Assembly (NCBI GenBank): GCA_965230345.1 | Contig: CBDDKR010000001.1 | Location: forward strand, 930,001 to 994,000 | Direction of reading: 5' to 3' | Origin: JADKBO01 sp965230345 | GTDB taxonomy: Bacteria > Bacteroidota > Bacteroidia > Chitinophagales > Saprospiraceae | DNA: 64,000 nucleotides | Shown here: in pieces, positions 45,812 to 54,816 of the stretch | Numbering within the stretch: the first letter of the stretch is position 1 | Layout of the letters: each line of letters starts with the position of its first letter | Program-made: the position numbers and the translations under genes | Notes under the pieces: generated by a model | Seen by the model: only the letters and a program-made list of their open reading frames with translations | Databases searched by the model: none | What the model was told of the DNA's origin: nothing

Positions 45812-46585
45812 ATGAATAATTCTATAAAGTATAAATTAAAGGCCTTTGAGAGAATTCTTGGCATCATGGACGATTTAAGGGAAAAATGTCCTTGGGATCG
45901 AAAACAAACAATGGAATCACTAAGAAATCTCACGATTGAAGAAACATATGAATTGGTTGATGCTATTACCGAAGGAGATTTGAACGATATCAAAGAGGAG
46001 GTTGGAGATTTGTTTTTACATATGATTTTCTATAGTAAAATTGGTGAAGAAAAAGAGGCATTTAATGTAGGTGATGTTCTAAATTGTTTGTCGGATAAAT
46101 TGATCGAAAGACATCCACATATCTATGGTGATGTAAAGGTAGAGTCGGAAGAAGAGGTAAAACAAAATTGGGAAAAAATTAAGCTTAAAACTCGCAAAAA
46201 AGGATTGCTTAGTGGTGTTCCTAAATCTTTACCAGCTATGATTAAGTCTTACCGTATGCAAGAAAAGACGGCTCAGGTTGGGTTTGAATGGGAAGATGTT
46301 AATCAAGTATGGGATAAGGTGAATGAAGAGATTGCAGAACTTCATGAAGCTATTAATGAACAAAATAAAAGTAAGATTGAGGAAGAGTTTGGAGATGTCC
46401 TATTTTCATTGATTAACTATGCGCGTTTTTTGGATGTAGATCCTGAAAATGCTTTACAACGTGTAAATACTAAGTTTAAATCAAGATTTGAATTTATAGA
46501 GAATAATGCTTCTAAGAATTTAACAGATATGTCTTTGGATGAAATGGATGAGTTATGGAATAAAGCAAAACATTTGGAGTACTGA
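45812..46585 (+). CDS. mazG: Nucleoside triphosphate pyrophosphohydrolase
   Basis: 257 residues with two MazG domains in tandem. The first has CPWDRKQTMESLRNLTIEETYELVDAI and EEVGDLFLHMIFYSKI; the second has FEWEDVNQVWDKVNEEIAEL and EEFGDVLFSLINYARFL. The ExxE ... ExxD magnesium sites are complete in both. It hydrolyses NTPs and dNTPs to monophosphates, limiting non-canonical nucleotides. It shares one base (TGATG) with the following gene. Confidence 0.95.
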   Translation: MNNSIKYKLKAFERILGIMDDLREKCPWDRKQTMESLRNLTIEETYELVDAITEGDLNDIKEEVGDLFLHMIFYSKIGEEKEAFNVGDVLNCLSDKLIERHPHIYGDVKVESEEEVKQNWEKIKLKTRKKGLLSGVPKSLPAMIKSYRMQEKTAQVGFEWEDVNQVWDKVNEEIAELHEAINEQNKSKIEEEFGDVLFSLINYARFLDVDPENALQRVNTKFKSRFEFIENNASKNLTDMSLDEMDELWNKAKHLEY

Positions 46586-48156
46586 TGGTAAAGAATTGGT
46601 ATATCTATTTGTTAATTTTGATGGGTTGTGCAGATCAGAATAGGAATAATGATCAAGTCTTTATTTATAATCAACCCAATCCAATAACTTCTCTCGATCC
46701 TGTTTTTGCAAAGTCACAAAACAACATATGGGCGACCAATCATCTGTACAGCAGGCTAGTTGAATTGGATGAGTCGTTGATGATCAAGCCTTCTTTAGCC
46801 AAAGCTTGGAGCTTTTCAGAGAATAATACCAAACTGACATTTAACTTGAGGGAGGATGTTTATTTTCATGAAAATGTATGTTTCGGACCATCTAAAACTA
46901 GAAAGCTAATTGCATCAGATGTAGTTTATAGTTTAAATAGATTAATTGATCCCAAAGTGAGCAGTCCGGGGTCTTGGTTGTTTAATGATAAGAAAGGAAA
47001 AGGTGACCTATTTAACGCGCCAAATGATAGTACGTTAGTAATTCAACTCAAAGATCCCTTTATTCCAATTCTCGGAATTTTGACTATGCAATATTGTTCA
47101 GTAGTGCCCTATGAGGCGGTCATGTATTACGGTGATGACTTTAGGTCAAATCCTGTTGGCTCCGGACCTTTCGTGTTTAAACGATGGATAGAAAGTCAAG
47201 CTCTTTTTTTGAAGAAAAATGAAGAATATTTTGACTTGGATACAACAACTGTTGACTATATAAAGACCACTTTTATCCCTGATAAACAAATTGCAATGTA
47301 TGAACTCCTTAATGGAAACATTGATTTTATATCTGGAATAGAATCTTCATATGTAAATGATTTACTGGATGAAAATGGTGGATTGTTGACAGATTTAGAG
47401 TCAAAAATTAGATTTGTTAAGACGCCTTACCTCAATACCGAATATTTAGGTATAAATCAATTAAGGGCTAAAGGTAATATTCTTGAAAAGAAAGAGTTAA
47501 GACAAGCTTTGAACTATGCTGTGGATAAAGAAACCATGTTGAAAACCCTTCGAAATGGGGTAGGGCGACCTGCAAATCAAGGATTCATTCCTGCCGGTTT
47601 GCCAGCATATAGTCAGGATATAAATGGATATAAATATGATGTGGTGAAAGCTAGGCGTCTTTTGCAGCAATGTGGTTATGATAACGAAACGATTACTATC
47701 ACTACCAATAATGAGTATTTAGATATCTGTACCTATGTAAGTAAACAATGGGAAAAAATAGGCATTCGATCAGAAATTGAAGTGCAAGAGAGCGCGATCT
47801 TGCGGGATGGCATGAGAAAACAAAAAGTAGACATGTTTAGAGCTTCATGGATAGCAGATTACCCAGATGAAGAGAGTTTTTTATGTGTGTTTTATGGCAA
47901 TAACCCAGCGCCACCAAATTATACTAGATTTTCGAATGGTGAATTTGATTCTCTTTATGTCGACTGTTTAAAAGAACAAGATGTTGATAAAAGACTGGAA
48001 CAGCTGCGAAAAATGGATAGTATTATAATTGAAGAGGCTCCAGTAATATTCTTGTTTTATGACGAGTCTGCAGTTTTCCTATCCCAGACTATTGAAGGAT
48101 ACCAAAACAATGGTCTTAATTTACTAAATGTAGATTTTAGTATGAAAGAGAAGTAG
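46585..48156 (+). CDS. ABC transporter substrate-binding lipoprotein (SBP family 5)
   Basis: 523 residues. The lipoprotein signal ends ILMGCADQ (Cys15). The mature protein is a family 5 peptide/nickel-binding protein with LAKAWSFSENNTKLTFNLREDVYFHEN, IASDVVYSLNRLIDPKVSSPGSW, VGSGPFVFKRW and RQALNYAVDKETML. It delivers oligopeptides or similar solutes to an importer, but no permease or ATPase gene is adjacent. It is coupled to mazG by a one-base overlap, which is probably positional. A short hairpin and T run near 48163-48184 could be a weak terminator. Confidence 0.9.
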   Translation: MVKNWYIYLLILMGCADQNRNNDQVFIYNQPNPITSLDPVFAKSQNNIWATNHLYSRLVELDESLMIKPSLAKAWSFSENNTKLTFNLREDVYFHENVCFGPSKTRKLIASDVVYSLNRLIDPKVSSPGSWLFNDKKGKGDLFNAPNDSTLVIQLKDPFIPILGILTMQYCSVVPYEAVMYYGDDFRSNPVGSGPFVFKRWIESQALFLKKNEEYFDLDTTTVDYIKTTFIPDKQIAMYELLNGNIDFISGIESSYVNDLLDENGGLLTDLESKIRFVKTPYLNTEYLGINQLRAKGNILEKKELRQALNYAVDKETMLKTLRNGVGRPANQGFIPAGLPAYSQDINGYKYDVVKARRLLQQCGYDNETITITTNNEYLDICTYVSKQWEKIGIRSEIEVQESAILRDGMRKQKVDMFRASWIADYPDEESFLCVFYGNNPAPPNYTRFSNGEFDSLYVDCLKEQDVDKRLEQLRKMDSIIIEEAPVIFLFYDESAVFLSQTIEGYQNNGLNLLNVDFSMKEK

Positions 48157-48309
48157 TCTTTGACTGTTTTATCAGTGTTTTTACTAACGTTGTAAACCAA
48201 TTTTTTGTATAGCACAAACTTGGTTATTCAACTCCTAATTAAGTATGGCAAAAGGATGATTGAGTACCTTGATAATTAATAGCATTTACCTATGTCTAAG
48301 TTAATCCAT

Positions 48310-48347
48310 TAGCTCAATAGTGCTAAATCCGGGCAACTATTGAGCTA
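48310..48347. promoter_or_regulatory. 12-bp perfect inverted repeat upstream of the BIG2-DM13 gene
   Basis: TAGCTCAATAGT and ACTATTGAGCTA are exact inverted repeats separated by 14 bases (GCTAAATCCGGGCA). They lie 75 bases before the lipoprotein start in a 265-base gap. No T run follows, so a simple terminator is less likely. An operator or leader structure is possible, and the function is not known. Confidence 0.5.
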
Positions 48348-48421
48348 TATTTCACATAGTTAAAATAGATTTGGTATAATCCATACAATCAAATTATAAT
48401 AACAAATAAAATGTGGGATTT

Positions 48422-49114
48422 ATGATTACATCGGTTTTTAACAAAAATATATTCATTCTATTTGTAGTAAGTATATTTATGAGCTCATGTATTGGTGATG
48501 ATCTAATTGAAGATTTTGTTGAACCTGAAGTTCGATTTCTATCAAATGTATCAAAGTTAGAAGTAAACTCAATGTTTCAATTTGAGGTTGAATATTTTGA
48601 TAACACGGGACAAAAGGTATTGGTGAATTTTGATTGGAAGAGTTCAGATCCTAACATTATTTCAATCAATCAGCAAGGTCTGGCAACAGCTGTTTCAATT
48701 GGAAAAGCCGTTATAACGGCAAGTTATAATGATGGCGAAAACGTTTATTTTGATACTATGGAAGTTGAAGTAGGGGAAGCTACAGTCGTTGAACCAATAG
48801 AGCGGACAGGGAGCTTAAATACAACGAGTTCCTATGTGTTGGAAGGTAACTTTACCTTAAAGGAAGAAGCCAATAAATTGATACTATCCTTAGACGATTC
48901 ATTTAAAGCATCTTCTAGTCTACCAGGATTATATATCTATTTATCCAATAACCCGTCCAACTTGTCAAATGCGTATGAAGTAGGAAAGTCATCTTCTTTT
49001 TCTGGATCACATAGTTACGAAATTAGTAATATAGGGATAAATGATTTTGACTACTTAGTATATCACTGTAAGCCATTTGGAGTAAATGTTGGGCATGGAG
49101 AGTTCTCCCAATAG
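48422..49114 (+). CDS. Lipoprotein with BIG2 (Ig-like) and DM13 domains
   Basis: 230 residues from the ATG at 48422; a GTG at 48413 is an alternative. The signal ends FMSSCIGDD, so it is a lipoprotein. Residues of about 30-115 form a bacterial Ig-like (BIG2) domain (VNFDWKSSDPNIISINQQGLAT ... GKAVITASYNDG). The C-terminal 100 residues match DM13: YVLEGNFTLKE, LILSLDDSFKASSSLPGLYIYLS, SYEISNIGINDFDYLVYHCKPFGV. The single conserved Cys in YHCKPF is intact. DM13 is proposed to act in redox reactions at the surface, sometimes together with cytochromes. The beta-barrel gene follows after 55 bases. Confidence 0.8.
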   Translation: MITSVFNKNIFILFVVSIFMSSCIGDDLIEDFVEPEVRFLSNVSKLEVNSMFQFEVEYFDNTGQKVLVNFDWKSSDPNIISINQQGLATAVSIGKAVITASYNDGENVYFDTMEVEVGEATVVEPIERTGSLNTTSSYVLEGNFTLKEEANKLILSLDDSFKASSSLPGLYIYLSNNPSNLSNAYEVGKSSSFSGSHSYEISNIGINDFDYLVYHCKPFGVNVGHGEFSQ

Positions 49115-49169
49115 ATGTCAAAATGTTGTTTAGTATTAAATTGTTGTACACTAATATTATTTTAATAAT

Positions 49170-50045
49170 ATGAAAAAGATAAATGTCGTAATTATCCTGT
49201 TGTTAGTTCACACAATTAACCTTCATGCTGGTGGACCGTGGCCTCAAAGTAAAGGTGTTGGATATTTTAAACTTTCAGAATGGTGGATCGTATTTGACGA
49301 ACATTATACCGATTCTGGAAAAAGAGATCCCAACACGGCTACAGGCATTTTTAACACATTTTTATATGCGGAATATGGATTTACTGACAGATTAACCGGA
49401 ATTTTTAATGGTGCTGTATTTGGTAGGAATTATATGAATAATAGAGTATCTGCTACGTCGGGAGCACTTTTGACTAAGGGTGAATCTCTTAATTCAATTG
49501 GTGATATTGATGTTGGGGTAAAATACGGGATTACAAAAAAAGGAGCAAAGATTCCAATTTCAATCTCTTTAATTCTAGGTGTCCCAACTGGTGAAAATGA
49601 AGGTGGTTCTCAGAAGAATCTACAAACTGGTGATGGAGAGTTCAACCAATTATTGGTCGCTGATATTGGGAGAGGATTTAAATTGTCAGAGAAAGTTTCA
49701 GGTTATACAAGTGGATTCTTGGGGTATAATAATAGGACACAAAGTTACTCTGATGAATTTAGATTTGGGTTGGAATTTGGTGTAGGTCTATTAAATTCTC
49801 GTCTTTGGCTTATTGGTCGCTTATCAGGTGTTGAGTCGTTGAAAAATGGTGAAACTGCAGAATCGGTGAATAGTACAAGTATATTTGCCAATAATACAGA
49901 ATATACAAGTTTTGGTCTCGAGGCTAGTTATTACGTTGCAAAGAGAGTAGGAGTCTCTATTGGAGCAGCCTCGGCATTTCGTGGTGAAATAATAGCGGCT
50001 GCGCCTTCGTATACAGTGGGAGTGTTTTATGATATGTCAAGATGA
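49170..50045 (+). CDS. Outer-membrane beta-barrel transport-like protein (MetA-pathway type)
   Basis: 291 residues with a signal peptide (about 1-20, ending HAGG). Repeated amphipathic strands (YFKLSEWWIVFDEHYTDSG, FLYAEYGFTDRLTGIFNGAVFG, SIGDIDVGVKYGITKKG, ISISLILGVPTGENEGG) match the phenol_MetA_deg/transporter-like barrel. It probably forms an outer-membrane channel. It may work with the DM13 lipoprotein encoded just upstream. Its ATG overlaps a short AT-only inverted repeat (about 49152-49170). Confidence 0.75.
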   Translation: MKKINVVIILLLVHTINLHAGGPWPQSKGVGYFKLSEWWIVFDEHYTDSGKRDPNTATGIFNTFLYAEYGFTDRLTGIFNGAVFGRNYMNNRVSATSGALLTKGESLNSIGDIDVGVKYGITKKGAKIPISISLILGVPTGENEGGSQKNLQTGDGEFNQLLVADIGRGFKLSEKVSGYTSGFLGYNNRTQSYSDEFRFGLEFGVGLLNSRLWLIGRLSGVESLKNGETAESVNSTSIFANNTEYTSFGLEASYYVAKRVGVSIGAASAFRGEIIAAAPSYTVGVFYDMSR

Positions 50046-50084
50046 TTATTTGTGATATGAAAACCGCAACTAGACTTTTGGACA

Positions 50085-50117
50085 AATAAAAAAGGGTAAC
50101 TATGAATAGCTACCCTT
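50085..50117 (-). terminator. Intrinsic terminator of the secreted hydrolase gene
   Basis: AAGGGTA and TACCCTT (50092-50098, 50111-50117) form a 7-bp stem with further CTA/TAG pairing inside. On the minus strand the stem is followed by six T. It lies between convergent genes and serves the minus-strand gene starting at 51704. Confidence 0.8.
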
Positions 50118-50147
50118 AACCATACAGTGGTTCATCGATTTGTTATC

Positions 50148-51704
50148 TTAATCAAATACGATTTTTTGAGTTAACGTACCTTCTTCAAAAATCATTTGAA
50201 CAAGATAAGTTCCAGTATTCAAATGATTTCTTTCAAGGTAGTATGAGTTGGAATTTATATTTGTTTTACTTCCTAAATACTCACCTGTGATATTATATAT
50301 TCTTAATCCCTGAATTGGGTACTCAGACGCAGTTTCAAGTCTTACGCCTAAAGAAGCTGGATTAGGAGCAATAGTTAGATTAACATCATTAACAGTTAAA
50401 ACATCTTCTGTATTGGTAAGATTACATCCTAAATCTAGTGCCAAACAAGCTCTTGGTATCATCAACATAAATGCCGTGTCAATATAACGCATTCCTTTTT
50501 CTGGTGACATGTCTTTGTTTGTAGCTAAACCAGACATATGAATCGTGTCTGCATTGTAATCTCCACCAGTTTGACTGTTAATGAAATCAACCGTTGCAGA
50601 AAGAATATTGTAGTCCCACCAATCCCAAGGAGAACCTTCAGGGAATGGAGTTTCGAACGCATAAAAATTGTCCGTTCCCATTTTTAGTGTTTGACCAGTA
50701 TATAATGCAAGATCTGTTTCTTTTTGACTTTGAATTCTGTCATTAAGAGGATCAATATCTGCATTTAATGAGTTGAAAACATCATTATTACCTCTTTCGT
50801 TAGCATATGAAATCGCAGCTCTAGATCCTGCAACATTTACTACAAACTCATTGGTGGTAGGAACAATCACTGGACCTTCAGTGTAAGGTGCAAAAATATC
50901 ATTGGTAGCATGACAACCAGCAAAAGCTGCTTCTTGCTCATCACCATCTATCCAACTTCCGTCTCCACATGCTCCTCCTAAATTAAAAGCAAATGCTACT
51001 TCAGAAGAATATCCTGGAGTGTTTGCAGTACATAACTGAGCATTAGTATCACCATAGATATTCCCAAAAACTAGTGAGTCTATGTAATTTTCCGCCGTAG
51101 TAGTACTTATAAATTTCTCTAATTGTATTTCAGAAAAATCGTACAATGAACCTGCTCCATAAGATAAATAACTTCCTGTTCCCAATCCCATAACACCAAT
51201 TTTATCAGGATCAATACCATAAGGATTGTTACTTTCTTCACCTGCTCTCAAAAACCTCACACAAGATCTTGTGTCTTGGATTCCTCTATATGCCGCTTGT
51301 AATAGTGTTCCCGTACGAACATCTTGTTCAGGAGAAATAGGCACCCAACCAAATCTATATGAATATGCTATTGCCACATATCCCCTTTTTGCCAATTCAG
51401 TACAAACATGAACAACTGATGCGTCCGATTTAGATCCTGTTGCTTGACCATTTATGATCGGAGGTAAGAAGCTTCCAGTGTGTGCTATTAACATTACTGG
51501 ACGATTTGTGATGGAATCATCCTTTGGCATATAAATATCCATGAAAAGATCTTCAGCTGCTGGAGTTCCAGTAAGGATGGAAATATTGTTTCCATATATT
51601 ACATTTGCTACAGTCTCTACTTCAAAAGAAGGATCTATATATCTCTTTTGAGCGATTAAGCTAAATGCAGCAAAAGCAAGAATAAGTGTAAATTTAATTC
51701 TCAT
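50148..51704 (-). CDS. Secreted alpha/beta-hydrolase-like protein, T9SS type A
   Basis: 518 residues. The signal peptide ends SLIAQ (about 1-18). The central domain has the alpha/beta hydrolase flow MLIAHTGSFLPP and KRGYVAIAYSYRFGW, but the nucleophile elbow reads GLGTG at residues 173-177, so the usual Ser is Gly175. The C-terminus (LTIAPNPASLGVRLETAS ... GTYLVQMIFEEGTLTQKIVFD) is a T9SS sorting signal, so it is delivered to the cell surface or outside. It lies 25 bases after the TonB-receptor gene on the same strand and is probably co-transcribed. Binding rather than hydrolysis is possible. Confidence 0.8.
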   Translation of the reverse strand: MRIKFTLILAFAAFSLIAQKRYIDPSFEVETVANVIYGNNISILTGTPAAEDLFMDIYMPKDDSITNRPVMLIAHTGSFLPPIINGQATGSKSDASVVHVCTELAKRGYVAIAYSYRFGWVPISPEQDVRTGTLLQAAYRGIQDTRSCVRFLRAGEESNNPYGIDPDKIGVMGLGTGSYLSYGAGSLYDFSEIQLEKFISTTTAENYIDSLVFGNIYGDTNAQLCTANTPGYSSEVAFAFNLGGACGDGSWIDGDEQEAAFAGCHATNDIFAPYTEGPVIVPTTNEFVVNVAGSRAAISYANERGNNDVFNSLNADIDPLNDRIQSQKETDLALYTGQTLKMGTDNFYAFETPFPEGSPWDWWDYNILSATVDFINSQTGGDYNADTIHMSGLATNKDMSPEKGMRYIDTAFMLMIPRACLALDLGCNLTNTEDVLTVNDVNLTIAPNPASLGVRLETASEYPIQGLRIYNITGEYLGSKTNINSNSYYLERNHLNTGTYLVQMIFEEGTLTQKIVFD

Positions 51705-51729
51705 ATTAAAAGTTTTGATTTAGAATTTC

Positions 51730-54516
51730 TTAATTTTTAAATTCATAGGTTGCACTAATATAAGCCATTCTTCCAATTCTAGGGCCTCCATAGGTCTGAA
51801 AAGTTTTGTTGTCCAAAATATTGGATGCTCCAACTTTAATGATTGTGTTGATCTTTTTAACGTCAATGGAAAACTGCGCATCAAGTAAATCATAGGATGG
51901 AATATTACCAGTGAATTGAGGAGAACCTTCATATAAAAATCCCTCTATCCACTTGTAATTAATGCTGAATCCAATGGGAAGGTGTTTAAAGCCGAAGGGA
52001 TTTGGAATGTCTCTTCCAGATAAGCTTATGTTATATTTATTCTTAGGCGTATTGAACGCTGGAATGATGGGATCATCAGTTGAAGTTATTAGTTCATTGA
52101 AAGAATAGTTTCCCTTTAATTGGTAATATTTTCCAAAATAATAACTCAATCCAAGAGATGCACCTCGAGTTGAAACCTTATCACTTGCATTGGCACTAAC
52201 ACGATATACTTGAACAGAAGAAGGAATAGGTGCTGCAGGAGAAGAAGGAACATTGGCACTAACACCTAGTTGATATCCTATAAAATCTTCGTAAGTAGAA
52301 TAATACATACTTAAGTCTGCAAATAAAGAATTAAACAATGTTGTTCTATATCCAAGTTCTATGGTTTGGACCTTTTCAGGTTTGATTGGTGCAACGTTAA
52401 AACTATCTAGAGTGGCTCGGTTTTGATCTGATAAAAAGTCAGTGAAAGACTCCACAGTTACCAAATCATTTACCCCATCAAGATTCCCAAGTAAAATGGC
52501 AGGTCCTACATTATAATTTAAATACTGGTCTGACAATGTAGGATTTCGAATTGCTGAAGAAAATGAAACCCTTAGGTAGTTGTTCTTTTTAGGATTGTAA
52601 ACAATTGAAGCTGCTGGTGAAACAAGAAAATCGAAGTTTTCATGTTTATCTAATCTAACAGTTGAGCTTAGCTTGATTTTATTCTCATTAAATCCAATAG
52701 TACCACCACCGTAAACACCGTATTCGTAAGTGTCGATATTTCTATTGGCGGTATCCAATAAAATCGAACCTCGAGAATTAGGAAGATAAAGTCTTGCAGA
52801 TGAACCTACTGTGAAATCAAGATCAGAAATGTTTCCACTTTTATAAACGTCGTTAAATTTATATTCTCCTTGGGTATGAATGAGAGCGGATTTGTCAAAA
52901 AAACGAGTGCCACCTTCTGAATTTGCTATTCTCGAAGTTATATCGTTAAATGCTTGTTCAAATTCAGGAGTTCCAGGTTCCAAAAAATCTGCAGTTCCAA
53001 CTATTGCGTTTCCTGTATTGGCGTAATTCTGTGTTTGTTGATGCCATACAAAAAGAGAATCTTGGTATTGTCCCAAGAATTCATTGACGGCATTTTGATA
53101 ACCATCTGGGTCTCCAGGAAAGTTTATTATTGATGGGAAACCTTCGAGCCCTTTAACTTTTGGTTCTATGTTTTGAGACCAATAGTTTATATATGAAGTA
53201 TTCCAATCGACATCATCAGCAGCTCTTTCTTGTAATTTTAGTGCTGTAAAATAAGGATCGTACGAATCACCCGCATCTTCATGCGTGGCATAAACTCTTA
53301 AGAAGTATTTATCCTTTTTTTGAAGTTCCAAACGATGTTGAAAGAATTTGATGTTCTTAAGAGAAAATCTATTGTCTCCTTGATAAACAGTCGTTCCACC
53401 TCCAAAATTACTAGCAAGGATTAACTCTGGAGACTCGTATTCCATATCTGGGCGAAGTCTAAAGTGAGCTGCGATAGAAGCCTTGCTGTTTTTCGTAGTA
53501 TAGTCTACCAAGTCTGATTCAGCATATCCTCTTCTATAGTATCGTCCAATGCCAAGCTTGGAGGCTTTTCGATTAAATTCGTCTCCATATATATTAACAG
53601 CATTGTAACCACCAGGATTTGAGGGGCCTTCATCAAAAGAATCAACTTTGTCAATATTATTAGCCTGCCAATCATCTGCTTGAAGTCTAAACAAGTTTAT
53701 TTTATATGCAAACCAATCGTGTCCATTCCTATTTTTAAAAGATTGAGCCCATCGTAATGCACCTTCGAATAGATTTCTTTCAGCAAATTTAACCTGTGCT
53801 GAAAGGCCCTTAAGTAAGAATGGATTTTTAGTCTCCATACTTATAACACCATTAAATGCATTTGGTCCATAAAATGCTGAACTTGCTCCAACTATTAAGT
53901 CAACCTTTTTAATATCCAATTCACTTGATCCTAGAAAATTTCCTAGAGAGAAGTTTAACCCAGGAGATTGATTATCTACACCATCTATAATTTGAAGTGA
54001 TCTGACAGGGCTGGTACTGTTAAATCCACGAGTATTGATTATAGTAAATCCCAAACTTGCGGTAGTCAAATCAACATCTTTTAAAGAACCAAGTCCATCA
54101 TAAAAATTTGAAGATGGGGTTTGTTTAATGGCTAGAATATCTAATGATTCAATCGTTAATGGAGCTGCTTTTTGTTTGTCACTAATGCGTTGACCAACAA
54201 CTTCAACACTTGAAATTACTTGACTTTGTTCTTGAAGTTTTATTTCTAATTTGCCTGAATTCTCAACAGTTAATGTATCGGCATTATATCCTAAATAGCT
54301 TACCTCTATGGATACAGGGAATTTGTCGTTGTCCAAGTTGAAATTACCATCAAAATCGGTAACGGTACCATTGGAAGTACCCAATATGATCACATTTGCG
54401 CCAATCAATGGTTCTCCACTAAAATCATCAATTACTTTTCCAGAAATTTGACCATTTAAGTGGAACATTCCTAAAGTTAAAATGATTAGGAATATAATTC
54501 TTCGCGTATTTATCAT
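51730..54516 (-). CDS. TonB-dependent outer-membrane receptor
   Basis: 928 residues. After a signal peptide (1-22, ending LNGQ) comes a carboxypeptidase-regulatory-like domain (ISGKVIDDFSGEPLIGANVIILGTSNGT). A plug domain follows (about 110-235, with VDLIVGASSAFYGPNAFNGVISM), then a 22-strand-type barrel ending RIGRMAYISATYEFKN. It takes up a large ligand using TonB energy. No SusD gene is next to it; instead the T9SS hydrolase-like protein gene follows. The ligand is unknown. Confidence 0.93.
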   Translation of the reverse strand: MINTRRIIFLIILTLGMFHLNGQISGKVIDDFSGEPLIGANVIILGTSNGTVTDFDGNFNLDNDKFPVSIEVSYLGYNADTLTVENSGKLEIKLQEQSQVISSVEVVGQRISDKQKAAPLTIESLDILAIKQTPSSNFYDGLGSLKDVDLTTASLGFTIINTRGFNSTSPVRSLQIIDGVDNQSPGLNFSLGNFLGSSELDIKKVDLIVGASSAFYGPNAFNGVISMETKNPFLLKGLSAQVKFAERNLFEGALRWAQSFKNRNGHDWFAYKINLFRLQADDWQANNIDKVDSFDEGPSNPGGYNAVNIYGDEFNRKASKLGIGRYYRRGYAESDLVDYTTKNSKASIAAHFRLRPDMEYESPELILASNFGGGTTVYQGDNRFSLKNIKFFQHRLELQKKDKYFLRVYATHEDAGDSYDPYFTALKLQERAADDVDWNTSYINYWSQNIEPKVKGLEGFPSIINFPGDPDGYQNAVNEFLGQYQDSLFVWHQQTQNYANTGNAIVGTADFLEPGTPEFEQAFNDITSRIANSEGGTRFFDKSALIHTQGEYKFNDVYKSGNISDLDFTVGSSARLYLPNSRGSILLDTANRNIDTYEYGVYGGGTIGFNENKIKLSSTVRLDKHENFDFLVSPAASIVYNPKKNNYLRVSFSSAIRNPTLSDQYLNYNVGPAILLGNLDGVNDLVTVESFTDFLSDQNRATLDSFNVAPIKPEKVQTIELGYRTTLFNSLFADLSMYYSTYEDFIGYQLGVSANVPSSPAAPIPSSVQVYRVSANASDKVSTRGASLGLSYYFGKYYQLKGNYSFNELITSTDDPIIPAFNTPKNKYNISLSGRDIPNPFGFKHLPIGFSINYKWIEGFLYEGSPQFTGNIPSYDLLDAQFSIDVKKINTIIKVGASNILDNKTFQTYGGPRIGRMAYISATYEFKN

Positions 54517-54784
54517 CTCAGACTATTCTTTTTCTTAATTGCATCAACATTGCAATTATAATAAAGAAAATTCACATTATATACATTTTTGAATAGGCAA
54601 AATTATTGTATGGCGGATGATCTCCGATCTTGAAATGTGCAATGAAATTTATACAAATCCATCTGTTGAATGAGGAATTGTAAAAGATTAATTGGTAAGG
54701 TGATATCACTTTTCTTTCTTCATAGTTAAAGAATTTTTAATAGAATAATCTCCATAGATAGTATCAGATACCCATAAACATTTT

Positions 54785-54792
54785 TAACTTTG
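54785..54792 (+). promoter_or_regulatory. -7 promoter element of pyrG (TAACTTTG)
   Basis: TAACTTTG matches TAnnTTTG. Transcription would begin near 54798. This rules out the TTG at 54790 as a start and makes the ATG at 54802 almost leaderless, supporting ATG 54817. The rest of 54517-54784 is AT-rich with no recognised element. Confidence 0.65.
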
Positions 54793-54816
54793 CATCCCGT
54801 AATGAAAACATCAACA

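Noticed and set aside
48322..48335. Loop sequence resembling part of a tRNA (GCTAAATCCGGGCA)
   Set aside because: No acceptor stem, T-loop or anticodon arm around it; only a hairpin loop.
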